Positions 42,022-52,839 of a DNA stretch of 64,000 nt are shown piece after piece. Location: positions 1-64,000 of the forward strand of contig NZ_AP014612.1 in NCBI RefSeq assembly GCF_002355215.1, in the 5' to 3' direction. The notes beneath the pieces are model-generated. The model had not been told where the DNA came from. It did not search any database and was given only the letters and a program-made list of their open reading frames with translations. A program made the translations under genes and the position numbers. Positions within the stretch are counted from its first letter, which is position 1; the number at the start of each line of letters is the position of its first letter. This DNA is from Streptococcus troglodytae (GTDB taxonomy: Bacteria; Bacillota; Bacilli; Lactobacillales; Streptococcaceae).

Positions 42022-45000
42022 ATGGATAAACGTATTTTTGTTGAGAAAAAAGCTAACTTTGGTGTGAAGTCAGAGTCGCTGGTAAGAGAATTGACTCACA
42101 ATTTGCAGTTAACATCTTTGAAAAACTTGCGTATTGTGCAGGTTTATGATGTTTTTAATTTGGAAGAAAGCCTATTTGCGCGTGCGCAGAAGTATGTCTT
42201 TTCTGAGCAGGTAACAGACACCATTTTAGATGAAGCAGCTGTGCAGGCGGATCTTAACAGCCATGCTTTTTTTACTATCGAAGCTTTGCCGGGTCAGTTT
42301 GATCAGCGGGCAGCAAGTTCACAAGAGGCTTTGCTCTTACTTGGCAGTGACAGCAAGGTAACGGTTAATACTGCCCAGCTTTATCTGGTTAATAAGGATA
42401 TTGATGCAACTGAGTTGGAAGCGGTGAAGCATTATCTTTTGAATCCAGTTGATTCGCGTTTCAAAGATATTACCTTGCCTATTCGTCCGCAGGAATTTTC
42501 AGATTCTGACAAAACAATTCCAAATTTGGATTTCTTCAAGACTTATACAGCTGAAGATTTTGCGGTTTACAAGGCGGAGCAAGGTTTGGCTATGGAAGTG
42601 GATGACCTTGTTTTCATTCAAGATCATTTTAAATCAATTGGGCGCGTGCCAACAGAAACGGAATTGAAAGTTTTGGATACCTACTGGTCTGACCACTGCC
42701 GTCACACGACTTTTGAAACAGAATTGAAAAATATTAACTTTTCAGCTTCTAAGTTCCAAAACAATTGCAGGCGACTTACGACAAATATATTGCCATGCGT
42801 GACGAATTGGGACGTTCTAAAAAGCCACAGACGCTTATGGATATGGCGACGATCTTTGGTCGTTATGAGCGTGCCAATGGTCGCTTGGATGACATGGAAG
42901 TGTCGGATGAAATTAATGCCTGCTCGGTTGAAATTGAGGTAGATGTAGATGGTACCAAAGAACCTTGGCTGCTCATGTTCAAAAATGAGACCCATAATCA
43001 CCCAACGGAAATTGAGCCTTTCGGTGGAGCTGCAACTTGTATCGGTGGTGCTATTCGTGACCCGTTGTCAGGTCGTTCTTATGTTTATCAGGCTATGCGT
43101 ATATCAGGTGCAGGTGACATTACCACACCAATAGCAGAAACACGCACTGGGAAATTGCCGCAACAAGTCATTTCTAAAACGGCGGCGCACGGCTATTCGT
43201 CATACGGGAATCAAATAGGACTTGCGACTACCTATGTTAAAGAGTATTTCCATCTAGGCTTCGTTGCTAAGCGTATGGAGCTAGGTGCCGTTGTCGGTGC
43301 CGCACCAAAAGAAAATGTCGTTCGTGAAAAACCTAAAGCTGGGGATGTGGTCATCCTTCTTGGTGGAAAAACAGGCCGTGATGGTGTCGGTGGTGCTACA
43401 GGCTCATCTAAGGTTCAAACGGTTGAATCGGTTGAGACAGCAGGTGCCGAAGTGCAAAAAGGGAATGCTATTGAAGAGCGTAAGATTCAACGTCTTTTCC
43501 GCAATGGCAATGTTACTCGTCTCATCAAGAAATCAAATGACTTTGGTGCTGGCGGCGTCTGTGTGGCTATTGGTGAATTGGCAGATGGTCTTGAAATTGA
43601 CCTTAACAAAGTGCCACTAAAATATCAAGGTCTTAACGGTACCGAAATTGCCATTTCTGAGTCACAAGAACGCATGTCTGTTGTTGTTCGTCCAAGTGAT
43701 GTAGACACCTTTATTGCAGCATGTCATAAAGAGAACATTGATGCGGTTGTTGTCGCGACCGTTACTGACAAACCAAACCTTGTCATGACTTGGAATGGTG
43801 AAACCATCGTTGACTTGGAGCGTGCTTTCCTTGATACCAACGGAGTGCGTGTGGTTGTTGATGCAAACGTTGTGGATAAGGATGTTGCTCTTCCTGAGGT
43901 GCGTACAACGTCAGCAGCAACACTTGAAGCAGACACAGTGAAAGTCTTGTCTGACCTTAACCACGCTAGTCAAAAAGGGTTGCAAACCATCTTTGACAGC
44001 TCAGTTGGGCGTTCAACAGTTAATCATCCAATCGGCGGTCGTTATCAAATGACGCCCACTGAAGCTTCTGTGCAAAAATTGCCAGTACAAAATGGTGTCA
44101 CAACGACAGCTTCTGTCATGGCACAGGGCTTCAATCCTTATATTGCAGAGTGGTCACCTTATCATGGTGCAGCTTACGCTGTTATTGAAGCGACAGCTCG
44201 CTTGGTAGCAACAGGTGCTGATTGGTCTCGTGCGCGTTTCTCTTACCAAGAATACTTTGAACGCATGGATAAACAAGCGGATCGCTTTGGTCAGCCAGTA
44301 GCTGCTCTGCTTGGTTCGATCGAGGCACAAATCCAACTTGGTTTGCCATCAATCGGTGGTAAGGACTCCATGTCAGGGACCTTTGAAGAATTGACGGTAC
44401 CGCCAACCTTGGTTGCCTTTGGTGTGACAACAGTAGATAGTCGCCAGGTGCTTTCACCAGAATTCAAGACTGTTGGGGAGAACATTTACTACATCTCAGG
44501 TCAAGCTATTTCAGAAAACATTGATTTTGACTTAATCAAAGATAACTTTGCACAATTTGAAGCCATTCAGGCTAAGCATAAGGTGACAGCAGCATCTGCT
44601 GTTAAATACGGCGGTGTTCTTGAAAGCCTAGCACTCATGAGCTTTGGTAATCATATTGGTGCTTCTGTAGAATTGACAGAGCTTGACAGCAGCTTGACAG
44701 CGCAGCTTGGTGGTTTTGTCTTTACATCTGATGAAGACATTGCTGACGCAGTGAAAATTGGTCAAACCGTAGCAGACTTTACAGTAACTGTCAATGGTGT
44801 CAACCTGTCTGCTGCGAAATTACTTGCAGCCTTTGAGGGCAGGTTAGAGGAGGTTTACCCAACCGAGTTTGAACAAGCAACAGACATTCAAGAAGTACCT
44901 GCTGTGGTATCTGATGCTGTTATCAAAGCTAAAGAAAGAATTGCACAGCCTCTGGTTTATATCCCAGTTTTCCCTGGTTCCAATTCAGAATATGATTCAG

Positions 45001-45746
45001 CTAAGGCCTTTGAACAAGCTGGTGCCAAAGTCAACTCAGTGCCATTTGTGACTCTTAATGAAGCAGCGATTGAGGCTTCTGTTGACACTATGGTTGACAA
45101 CATTGCTAAAGCCAGTATTATCTTCTTTGTCGGTGGCTTCTCAGCGGCAGATGAGCCAGATGGCTCAGCTAAATTTATCGTGAATATCTTGTTGAACCAA
45201 AAAGTTCGCGCAGCTATTGATGCCTTTATTGAAAAAGGTGGCCTCATCATCGGTATCTGTAATGGGTTCCAAGCTCTTGTTAAATCAGGTCTTCTTCCAT
45301 ATGGTAACTTTGAAGATGCAACTGAGATAAGTCCAACTCTTTTCTACAATGATGCTAACCAACACGTAGCTAAGATGGTGGAAACCCGTATCGCTAATAC
45401 CAACTCTCCATGGTTGGCAGGTGTGAAGGTCGGTGATATTCATGCCATTCCAGTTTCTCACGGTGAAGGGAAATTTGTCGTGACGGCAGAGGAATTTGCA
45501 GAACTTCGTGACAATGGTCAAATCTTCAGTCAATACGTTGACTTTGATGGCAAGCCTTCTATGGATTCTAAATACAATCCAAACGGTTCGCTCAACGCTA
45601 TCGAAGGGATCACCAGCAAGAACGGACAAATCATCGGTAAAATGGGACACTCGGAACGTTATGAAAACGGGCTCTTCCAAAACATACCAGGTAGTAAAGA
45701 CCAACACTTATTTGAAAGTGCAGTGAAATACTTTACTGGGAAATAG
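42022..45746 (+). CDS. purL: Phosphoribosylformylglycinamidine synthase (frameshifted)
   Basis: The large single-chain PurL makes FGAM from FGAR, glutamine and ATP. From ATG 42022 (AAGGA 7 nt upstream) the first frame reaches FSASKFQNN and goes out of frame; the second, open to 45746, carries the synthetase (TGRDGVGGATGSS, ATP-grasp-like halves) and a C-terminal glutaminase (VFPGSNSEYDSAKAFEQAG; Cys in GICNGFQALVKSG). Adding one A to the four-A run at 42758-42761 gives KFQKQLQATYDKYIAMR and a 1241-residue protein, the usual length. If real, the strain would be a purine auxotroph; a sequencing error is more likely. Confidence 0.93.
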
Positions 45747-45824
45747 ATTACTGCTTGAAAAAGTTTCCTCGAAATATCACCTATGACGATGAGAAGAGAT
45801 GGCGAGCGAAGCGAGTCAACCCAA

Positions 45825-45960
45825 GATGTTTTCCGCCGTGGCAAAACACTTATCTTGTTTTACAAGATAAGTGACAGAGATTTTGAGACAATAGGCTCAA
45901 AATCTAAGAATGAAATTCCAAAAGGAGTTGCTTTCGTCCGTACTACATAAGGAAAACATC
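45825..45960 (+). promoter_or_regulatory. Structured leader element before purF (type B, copy 1)
   Basis: The terminal helix GATGTTTTCC (45825-45834) / GGAAAACATC (45951-45960) encloses two perfect hairpins: CACTTATCTTGT/ACAAGATAAGTG (45847-45858/45862-45873) and GATTTTGAG/CTCAAAATC (45879-45887/45896-45904). A related element lies before purH (49580-49737), sharing the closing-helix sequence and CTTTCGTCCG. No T run follows, so it is not a simple terminator. Function unknown; leader RNA or repeat. Confidence 0.6.
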
Positions 45961-45984
45961 AAAAGATAAAAGGTATAGGTAAAA

Positions 45985-47424
45985 ATGACATACGAAGTTA
46001 AATCTCTTAATGAAGAATGTGGTGTCTTTGGTATTTGGGGACACCCTCAAGCAGCTCAAGTCACTTATTTTGGACTGCATAGTCTGCAACACCGTGGGCA
46101 AGAAGGTGCTGGCATTCTGACAAATGATGCTGGCAAATTGATGCGACATCGTGATACAGGATTAATTTCAGAAGTTTTCAAAAATCCAGCTGATTTGGAA
46201 AAGTTGACAGGTTCTGCAGCCATTGGACATGTCCGCTATGCGACAGCTGGTGAGGCTTCAATTGATAATATCCAGCCGTTCTGGTTCAAATTTCACGATA
46301 CACAGTTTGGACTTGCTCACAATGGTAATTTGATTAATGCTGTGACACTGCGGCAGGAGTTGGAGGAAAAAGGTGCGATTTTCTCTTCTTCGTCTGATAC
46401 GGAAATTTTGGCTCATTTGATTCGCCACAGCAAACAAACGGATTTTATGAACAAAGTTAAAGAGGCCCTTTCCAGCGTGAAAGGCGGCTTTGCCTACCTT
46501 CTCATGATGGAAGATAAGCTGATTGCAGCTCTTGATCCAAATGGATTCCGTCCGCTTTCTATTGGTAAAATGGCAAATGGAGCTATTGTCGTTTCTTCTG
46601 AAACTTGTGCCTTTGAAGTGGTTGGTGCCCAGTGGATTCGTGATGTTAAGCCGGGTGAAGTGGTTGTCATTGACGACTCAGGTATCACCTATGATACCTA
46701 CACGACAGATACGCAGTTGGCCATCTGTTCCATGGAATATATTTACTTTGCCCGTCCTGACTCAAGCATTCATGGAGTTAATGTTCATACGGCTCGCAAA
46801 CGTATGGGAGCACAGCTGGCGCGTGAGTTTAAACATGAGGCAGACATTGTGGTCGGCGTACCTAATTCCTCACTCAGCGCAGCTATGGGCTTCGCCGAAG
46901 AATCAGGATTACCAAATGAAATGGGTCTCATCAAAAATCAATATACTCAGCGAACCTTTATCCAGCCGACGCAAGAATTGCGGGAGCAAGGGGTTCGCAT
47001 GAAGCTTTCTGCCGTATCTGGAGTGGTTAAAGGCAAGCGTGTCGTCATGATTGATGACTCCATTGTGCGTGGAACGACCTCACGTCGTATCGTTCAGCTC
47101 TTGAAAGAAGCTGGTGCTACAGAAGTTCACGTGGCTATCGGCAGTCCAGCGTTGGCCTATCCATGTTTTTATGGCATTGATATTCAAACACGTAAAGAAT
47201 TGATTGCGGCCAATCATACTGTCGAAGAAACACGCCAGATTATCGGAGCAGATAGCCTAACTTACTTGTCTATTGACGGCTTGATTGACTCTATCGGACT
47301 TGAAACAGATGCCCCAAACGGTGGTCTCTGTGTCGCTTACTTTGATGGCAAGTACCCAACACCGCTTTACGATTACGAAGAAGAGTATCGTAAAAGCTTG
47401 GATGAGAAGGTTAGTTTTTATTGA
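45985..47424 (+). CDS. purF: Amidophosphoribosyltransferase
   Basis: PurF commits PRPP to purine synthesis by making phosphoribosylamine from glutamine. The 479 residues have a short propeptide before the catalytic Cys (SLNEECGVFGIWGH, Cys at residue 12), the glutaminase GHVRYATAGE and the PRPP loop VVMIDDSIVRGTTSRRIV. A propeptide, as in B. subtilis PurF, implies processing to expose the Cys. AAAAGG precedes the ATG; a structured spacer of 238 nt separates it from purL. Confidence 0.97.
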   Translation: MTYEVKSLNEECGVFGIWGHPQAAQVTYFGLHSLQHRGQEGAGILTNDAGKLMRHRDTGLISEVFKNPADLEKLTGSAAIGHVRYATAGEASIDNIQPFWFKFHDTQFGLAHNGNLINAVTLRQELEEKGAIFSSSSDTEILAHLIRHSKQTDFMNKVKEALSSVKGGFAYLLMMEDKLIAALDPNGFRPLSIGKMANGAIVVSSETCAFEVVGAQWIRDVKPGEVVVIDDSGITYDTYTTDTQLAICSMEYIYFARPDSSIHGVNVHTARKRMGAQLAREFKHEADIVVGVPNSSLSAAMGFAEESGLPNEMGLIKNQYTQRTFIQPTQELREQGVRMKLSAVSGVVKGKRVVMIDDSIVRGTTSRRIVQLLKEAGATEVHVAIGSPALAYPCFYGIDIQTRKELIAANHTVEETRQIIGADSLTYLSIDGLIDSIGLETDAPNGGLCVAYFDGKYPTPLYDYEEEYRKSLDEKVSFY

Positions 47425-47436
47425 TGGGGGAGATAA

Positions 47437-47922
47437 GTGGCTTTCATAAAGAAAAAAGAAGTTGAACAGTTTAGAGTTTTTGCATTAGAATTGAATAGCT
47501 TTGTTGAGGATCCCTTCAAGCAAGAATATTCTGAAGCAATAACTCCAGAACTAGCTGCTATTCTAGGCGGAGTTGGCACAGGAGTTTTAGGTATCTCCAC
47601 AATTTTCACTTGGTTATCTGGAATGTCAGGTGCTCAGATTATGGCTGCATTAGCTAGTTTTGGTTTTGGTGGAGCAGTTGGAGGAATTGCAACTTTGACA
47701 GCTTCTGTAGCAGTCCCCGTGGTTCTAGTAGCTGGTGGCTTTTATACAGTAGCTAATCAAAGAAAATTAAAACAAGAATTAATCAAATTGTTTAGATTTG
47801 TAAAAAATCTAGAACCTAAACTTGTTGATGATGAGAGATCTAAGGTGCAGGAATTATTAAAGAGTATTGATTTAACAATGGTTGAATTGGGAAAACGATA
47901 CAAAATTTCCAAGGTAAAATAG
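47437..47922 (+). CDS. Uncharacterised glycine-rich membrane protein between purF and purM
   Basis: A 161-residue protein starting at GTG 47437 (GGGGGAG upstream). After a charged start (MAFIKKKEVEQFRVFALELN) come Gly/Ala-rich hydrophobic stretches (AAILGGVGTGVLGISTIFTWL and ASFGFGGAVGGIATLTASVAVPVVLVAGGFY), then a charged helical tail. I recognise no family. Its base composition is more AT-rich than the purM and purN genes. Co-directional inside the pur operon but with no obvious link to purines; hydrophobic hairpins of this kind occur in immunity, holin-like and effector proteins. Confidence 0.7.
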   Translation: MAFIKKKEVEQFRVFALELNSFVEDPFKQEYSEAITPELAAILGGVGTGVLGISTIFTWLSGMSGAQIMAALASFGFGGAVGGIATLTASVAVPVVLVAGGFYTVANQRKLKQELIKLFRFVKNLEPKLVDDERSKVQELLKSIDLTMVELGKRYKISKVK

Positions 47923-47967
47923 TTAGCAGCTCTGCTATTTCCAAAGAAAAAGAGAAGGAAAATTATT

Positions 47968-48987
47968 ATGACAAAAAATGCTTACGCTCAATCTGGTGTT
48001 GATGTTGAGGCGGGATACGAGGTTGTTGCTCGGATTAAGAAACACGTGGCGCGTACGGAGCGTCTTGGGGTTATGGGAGCTCTCGGTGGCTTCGGTGGGA
48101 TGTTTGATTTGTCCCAGCTGGACGTCAAAGAGCCTGTCTTGATTTCAGGAACGGACGGTGTCGGAACTAAGCTCATGCTTGCGATTAAATATGACAAGCA
48201 CGACACTATTGGTCAGGACTGTGTGGCCATGTGTGTCAACGACATCATTGCTGCGGGTGCTGAACCCCTTTATTTCCTAGACTACATTGCAACGGGTAAG
48301 AATGAACCTGCTAAACTAGAGCAGGTGGTTGCTGGTGTGGCTGAAGGCTGTGTCCAAGCTGGTGCTGGTCTTATTGGTGGCGAAACAGCTGAAATGCCCG
48401 GTATGTATGGCGAAGACGATTACGACTTGGCCGGTTTTGCGGTCGGTGTGGCTGAAAAATCACAAATCATCGACGGCTCAAAAGTCAAAGAAGGCGATGT
48501 GCTTTTAGGTCTGGCTTCCAGCGGTATTCATTCAAATGGCTATTCGCTTGTTCGCCGTGTCTTTGCAGATCATACTGGTGAGGAAGAACTGCCAGAATTG
48601 GAAGGTAAAAAACTCAAAGATGTCCTGCTTGAACCTACTCGTATCTATGTCAAGGCAGCTCTGCCATTGATTAAGGAAGAGTTGGTCAACGGTATCGCTC
48701 ACATCACAGGCGGTGGTTTTATCGAAAATGTTCCACGTATGTTTGGGGATGATTTGGCGGCTGAAATTGAAGAAGCCAAGGTGCCAGTTCTGCCAATCTT
48801 CAAGGCTCTTGAAAAATATGGTGAGCTGAAGCACGACGAGATGTTTGAAATCTTCAACATGGGTATCGGGCTCATGCTGGCTGTCAGTCCTGAAAAGGTT
48901 GACCGTGTCAGGGAAGTCCTTGATGAGCCTGTTTATGAGCTTGGGCGTATCGTGAAAAAGGCTGACGCAAGTGTGGTGATCAAATAA
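47968..48987 (+). CDS. purM: Phosphoribosylformylglycinamidine cyclo-ligase
   Basis: PurM (AIR synthetase) closes the imidazole ring of FGAM using ATP. The 339 residues include [50 protein letters not shown] and [13 protein letters not shown], all family hallmarks. AGAAGG lies about 9 nt before the ATG. The stop overlaps the purN start by one base, so the two are translated together. It is intact. Confidence 0.97.
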   Translation: MTKNAYAQSGVDVEAGYEVVARIKKHVARTERLGVMGALGGFGGMFDLSQLDVKEPVLISGTDGVGTKLMLAIKYDKHDTIGQDCVAMCVNDIIAAGAEPLYFLDYIATGKNEPAKLEQVVAGVAEGCVQAGAGLIGGETAEMPGMYGEDDYDLAGFAVGVAEKSQIIDGSKVKEGDVLLGLASSGIHSNGYSLVRRVFADHTGEEELPELEGKKLKDVLLEPTRIYVKAALPLIKEELVNGIAHITGGGFIENVPRMFGDDLAAEIEEAKVPVLPIFKALEKYGELKHDEMFEIFNMGIGLMLAVSPEKVDRVREVLDEPVYELGRIVKKADASVVIK

Positions 48988-49541
48988 TGATCAAAAAAAT
49001 TGCTGTTTTCGCTTCCGGTAATGGGTCAAATTTTCAGGTCATCGCCGAGCAATTCCCAGTGGAACTTGTTTTTGCTGACCATCGTGATGCCTATGTCTTG
49101 GAGCGTGCTAAAAATCTCGGTATCAAAAGTTACACCTTTGAACTTAAGGAATTTGACAACAAAACTGTTTATGAGCAGGCTATCATTGACCTTTTGGAAA
49201 AACATGCTATTGACCTTGTTTGCCTAGCTGGTTACATGAAAATCGTTGGCCCAACCTTGCTGGCTGCCTACCAAGGTCGCATTATCAATATCCACCCAGC
49301 TTACTTGCCTGAGTTTCCAGGTGCCCATGGTATTGAGGACGCTTGGAACGCTGGTGTTGATCAATCTGGTGTGACCATTCACTGGGTAGACAGCGGTGTT
49401 GACACAGGAAAAGTCATTAAACAAGTGCGCGTGCCACGCCTGCCAGATGACACCATTGAAAGCTTTGAAGCTAGAATCCATGAACAGGAATACCAACTCT
49501 ATCCCCAAGTGCTGGATAGCTTGGGAGTGGGGAGGAAGTAA
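48987..49541 (+). CDS. purN: Phosphoribosylglycinamide formyltransferase
   Basis: PurN transfers a formyl group from 10-formyl-THF to GAR. The 184-residue protein has the N-terminal FASGNGSNFQVIAE motif, the catalytic Asn/His region INIHPAYLPEFPG and the Asp in VDSGVDTGKVI. It overlaps purM by one base. A 338-nt non-coding spacer with two structured elements follows before purH. Confidence 0.97.
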   Translation: MIKKIAVFASGNGSNFQVIAEQFPVELVFADHRDAYVLERAKNLGIKSYTFELKEFDNKTVYEQAIIDLLEKHAIDLVCLAGYMKIVGPTLLAAYQGRIINIHPAYLPEFPGAHGIEDAWNAGVDQSGVTIHWVDSGVDTGKVIKQVRVPRLPDDTIESFEARIHEQEYQLYPQVLDSLGVGRK

Positions 49542-49579
49542 ATTATTAGCGCAGCACAGCGACCGCAGGTCGCCTAACC

Positions 49580-49737
49580 GATGTTTCTTGCAGTGGTGAA
49601 AAAGACGCTTGATGTTTTATCAATTGTCTCGGAACTTTTGAGACTTTGGCTTAAAAATTAGGAATGAAATCTCTTGGATCTCTAAATAATCTACTAGACT
49701 ATTTTACCTTTCGTCCGCACCACTAAAGAGAAATATC
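49580..49737 (+). promoter_or_regulatory. Structured leader element before purH (type B, copy 2)
   Basis: The terminal helix GATGTTTCT (49580-49588) / AGAAATATC (49729-49737) encloses AGTGGTG/CACCACT and the hairpins TTGAT/ATCAA and GTCTC/GAGAC. It shares the closing sequence and CTTTCGTCCG with the element before purF while the internal hairpins differ. Function unknown. Confidence 0.55.
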
Positions 49738-49760
49738 AAAGAAGAAACACTTTTCAAAAA

Positions 49761-49879
49761 GAAAGGAATTGAACCCGTCCGGAAGGCTCGGAAAAAAGAT
49801 AAACATCTCCTAGACGCAAGCGTCTTCGTCGAGTTTCCTATTTTTCATTCACCTTCTAGTCGGACTTGGTATCTTAATT
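49761..49879 (+). promoter_or_regulatory. purH leader RNA (type A, copy 1)
   Basis: Begins GAAAGGAATTGAACCC and ends TTGGTATCTTAATT at the ATG. The closing helix is GTCCG (49777-49781) / CGGAC (49861-49865), with CC (49774-49775) / GG (49868-49869) outside it and TT bulged. Inside are hairpins AGAT/ATCT and AGACG/CGTCT (49812-49816/49821-49825). There is no Shine-Dalgarno within 20 nt of the ATG; the only one, AAAGGA, is about 115 nt away and would be brought near by the fold. The same plan recurs before purD and purE with different helix sequences. Confidence 0.65.
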
Positions 49880-51430
49880 ATGACAACAAAACGCGCACTT
49901 ATCAGCGTCTCAGACAAAGCGGGCATTGTTGACTTTGCTCAAGAATTGAAAAACTTGGGTTGGGAAATCGTCTCAACCGGCGGAACCAAGGTTGCCCTTG
50001 ATAAAGCAGGAATTGCAACTATCGCGATTGACGACGTGACTGGCTTTCCTGAAATGATGGATGGTCGTGTCAAGACTCTTCACCCAAACATTCATGGCGG
50101 TCTCTTGGCGCGCCGCGACCTTGACAGCCATGTCAGTGCTATGAAAGAACATGGCATCACACCGATTGATTTAGTTGTTGTCAACCTTTACCCATTCAAG
50201 GAGACAATCCTCAAACCAGATGTGACCTATGCAGATGCGGTTGAAAATATTGATATCGGCGGACCATCTATGCTGCGATCAGCAGCCAAAAACCACGCTA
50301 GCGTGACAGTTGTGGTTGATCCAGCGGATTATGCCCTTGTTTTGGATGAATTGTCAGCTAATGGTGAAACAAGTTTTGAAACTCGTAAGCGTCTGGCAGC
50401 AAAAGTTTTCCGTCACACAGCAGCTTACGATGCCCTCATCGCTGAATATTTCACTGCTCAAGTGGGTGAAGAAAAACCTGAAAAACTCACCTTGACCTAT
50501 GACCTCAAGCAGCCAATGCGCTACGGTGAAAATCCACAGCAGGATGCGGATTTCTACCAAAAAGCTTTGCCAACTGCTTATTCTATTGCCTCTGCTAAGC
50601 AGCTTAACGGTAAAGAATTGTCCTTCAACAATATCCGCGATGCAGATGCAGCTATCCGTATCATTCGCGACTTCAAAGACCGTCCAACTGTTGTGGCGCT
50701 CAAGCACATGAATCCATGTGGTATCGGTCAGGCTGATGACATTGAAACCGCTTGGGACTACGCTTATGAGGCGGATCCAGTATCAATCTTCGGTGGTATC
50801 GTGGTGCTTAACCGTGAGGTTGATGCAGCGACAGCTGAGAAGATGCATGCTATTTTTCTTGAAATCATCATTGCACCATCTTACACAGACGAAGCGCTAG
50901 CTATTCTCACAACCAAAAAGAAAAATCTGCGTATTCTGCAACTACCATTTGATGCTCAAGCAGCCAGCGAGGCTGAAAAAGAGTATACTGGCGTGGTTGG
51001 TGGACTCCTTGTGCAAAATCAAGATGTGGTCAAGGAAAATCCAGTCGATTGGAAGGTCGTTACCAAGCGCCAGCCAACTAAAACGGAAGAAACTGCTCTT
51101 GAATTTGCTTGGAAAGCCATCAAATATGTTAAGTCTAATGGCATTATCGTGACCAATGACCACATGACCCTTGGTGTCGGTCCGGGTCAGACTAATCGTG
51201 TCGCTTCTGTTCGGATAGCCATTGACCAAGCCAAAGAACATCTTGACGGGGCTGTTCTTGCTTCTGATGCTTTCTTCCCATTTGCCGATAACGTCGAAGA
51301 AATCGCAGCCGCGGGTATCAAAGCCATCATTCAACCCGGCGGTTCCGTCCGCGACCAAGAGTCTATCGATATGGCTGATAGATACGGCATTGCCATGGTA
51401 TTTACGGGTGTGAGACATTTTAGACATTGA
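49880..51430 (+). CDS. purH: Bifunctional AICAR transformylase / IMP cyclohydrolase
   Basis: PurH does the last two steps to IMP. The 516-residue protein has the cyclohydrolase domain first ([49 protein letters not shown]) and the transformylase after about residue 200 ([42 protein letters not shown]). The length is normal. No ribosome site lies near the ATG; a structured leader precedes it. Decayed IS sequence follows. Confidence 0.97.
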   Translation: MTTKRALISVSDKAGIVDFAQELKNLGWEIVSTGGTKVALDKAGIATIAIDDVTGFPEMMDGRVKTLHPNIHGGLLARRDLDSHVSAMKEHGITPIDLVVVNLYPFKETILKPDVTYADAVENIDIGGPSMLRSAAKNHASVTVVVDPADYALVLDELSANGETSFETRKRLAAKVFRHTAAYDALIAEYFTAQVGEEKPEKLTLTYDLKQPMRYGENPQQDADFYQKALPTAYSIASAKQLNGKELSFNNIRDADAAIRIIRDFKDRPTVVALKHMNPCGIGQADDIETAWDYAYEADPVSIFGGIVVLNREVDAATAEKMHAIFLEIIIAPSYTDEALAILTTKKKNLRILQLPFDAQAASEAEKEYTGVVGGLLVQNQDVVKENPVDWKVVTKRQPTKTEETALEFAWKAIKYVKSNGIIVTNDHMTLGVGPGQTNRVASVRIAIDQAKEHLDGAVLASDAFFPFADNVEEIAAAGIKAIIQPGGSVRDQESIDMADRYGIAMVFTGVRHFRH

Positions 51431-51447
51431 TGGGTATTTAAAAATTA

Positions 51448-51590
51448 GCTCATTATCAACTGTAATGAATGACTTATGGCTAACAACGAGAGGAGATGCA
51501 AGTCGTCTTCTCTTTTTGTATATCTAAAACAATGAGCATTTTAGTTTTCGAAATGATTAAAACGGTTTGTTGAAGCTGCTCATGATTAAT
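51448..51590. mobile_element. Decayed end of an ISL3-family element
   Basis: AGCTCATTATCAACTGTAATG at the left, then GACTTATGGCTAACAACGAGAG, TCTTCTCTTTTTG and AACAATGAGCATTTTAGTTTTC, runs parallel with the left end of the IS at 27002 (GGCTCATTGTCAACTGTAGT, GACTTATAACGAACACC, TTGTTCTCTCTTTTTTG, AAGCGATGAGGATTTTAG). It is a diverged, truncated copy holding only the end and the last transposase codons. Confidence 0.75.
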
Positions 51591-51612
51591 CTCGAAAAAT
51601 CCAGCTTCTCGC

Positions 51613-52156
51613 TTAATTATCTTTCATACGTTTTATGATATTTAAGGCTGTCGTGACCAGTTCATTAACAGGCATTGTTTGGTGATCTGTTTTTAACCAT
51701 TCATCAAAAATACTGTAGAGACCGCCGATAATGAATCTACTATCATAGGTGATTTGTCTTTGATCACTGTTTGTGATGTGCCAAGGTGCCATGACAGAGG
51801 TATAAGCAGCAGGAAGCTTATCATAATACCTTTGCAAGACAAGCACTAGCAGGTTTGCATCCTGCAAAGTTTTTAATGACTCAGTGTACTGGCTCCAATA
51901 CTGAAAGAAAAGGTTCCCTAAATCGTCAAAATGAATCAGTCTTTCTGTTTGAAGCTCAATAATGTAGTCTTGAATCAGGCGGTCTAAATAGTTCGTAAGG
52001 ACTTGCTCTTTTGAATGGTAATAACGATAAAACGTTCGTCTAGCAATCTGGGCATGCTCGCTGAGTTCTGCAATGCTGATATTATGCAGAGATTTCTTAG
52101 TCGCTAATAAATCGAACAAGGCTTCCTCCAGCTATTGCCGTGTTTGATATTCCATG
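51613..52156 (-). pseudogene. TetR-family regulator with an early stop codon
   Basis: The minus-strand frame starts at ATG 52156 (GGAG upstream) and reads MEYQTRQ, then TAG (52132-52134), then LEEALFDLLATKKSLHNISI and a full TetR-type protein (AELSEHAQIARRTFYRYYHS is the helix-turn-helix) to 51613. The stop replaces one codon, so it is a substitution, not an indel. Translation might restart at TTG 52119, giving 168 residues with a shortened first helix. It is divergent from the membrane gene at 52323, the usual arrangement for a TetR regulator and its target. Confidence 0.78.
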
Positions 52157-52322
52157 GTAGTTCTCCTTTTCTGTCACACTTCTGGTCAAACTGTGCCAAT
52201 TTCACTTAGTCTCTTGTTTTTGTAACGGTTTGTCTTTATACTAAAAGTGTTGCGCGTGATACATTATTATCATTTATCCTTAACATTGTACAATGGTTAG
52301 TTGTTATTAAGGAGGTAAAAAT

Positions 52323-52832
52323 ATGAGCATTCTTTTTAATGTTTGGATGCTGCCTATTTTATTTATTTTACACGATTTTGAAGAAATGATCTTTATGCCC
52401 TTGTGGAAAAAACGGCATCATCAAAAGTTAATGACTTTTAAGAAACCGTTCTTTGGTTCTGTTACGCAGGGTTCTGCCTTTGCAGTAGGCGTTTTAGAGG
52501 AGTTTATCATTTTGCTGTTTATTTCTGGTCTTTGTCAAATGACCCACAATACCTTACTCTATTTATCTTTTGTAATAGCTTATACATCTCATTTCACGAT
52601 CCATTATATCATGTGCCTGCGATTTAAGGGCTATGTTCCCGGAGTCGTCACGGCAAGTCTAGAATTGCCAGTTGTTTTAATGATTGTTTTCCGCTATTGG
52701 CCTTCTGACATTTCCCTGCTGCCAGTCATTGTCTATCTTTTCATAGCTATGGCAATAGCTTATACTAATCTTAAAATCATGCACCAAATCATGCCAAAAA
52801 TTCAATTAAGCCTAGAAAAATACATGAAATAA
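52323..52832 (+). CDS. HXXEE-domain membrane protein
   Basis: A 169-residue protein with about five membrane spans. The first span carries HDFEE (residues 17-21), the H-x-x-E-E motif that names this family, and a second conserved His/Glu set occurs later (VLEEFIILLF, THNTLLY, HFTIHYIM). Biochemical function is unknown; a membrane metalloenzyme has been suggested from the motif. AAGGAGG precedes the ATG. It is divergent from the broken TetR gene, whose likely operator (CACA/TGTG half sites near 52175-52200) lies between. Confidence 0.8.
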   Translation: MSILFNVWMLPILFILHDFEEMIFMPLWKKRHHQKLMTFKKPFFGSVTQGSAFAVGVLEEFIILLFISGLCQMTHNTLLYLSFVIAYTSHFTIHYIMCLRFKGYVPGVVTASLELPVVLMIVFRYWPSDISLLPVIVYLFIAMAIAYTNLKIMHQIMPKIQLSLEKYMK

Positions 52833-52839
52833 AAAATGA

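Larger units (their letters stand above)
49542..49879. other. purN-purH spacer with two structured elements
   Basis: 338 bp with no gene. It holds a hairpin GCGACC/GGTCGC (about 49559-49573), the type B element (49580-49737) and the type A leader (49761-49879). No promoter was recognised between the two elements. Confidence 0.65.
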
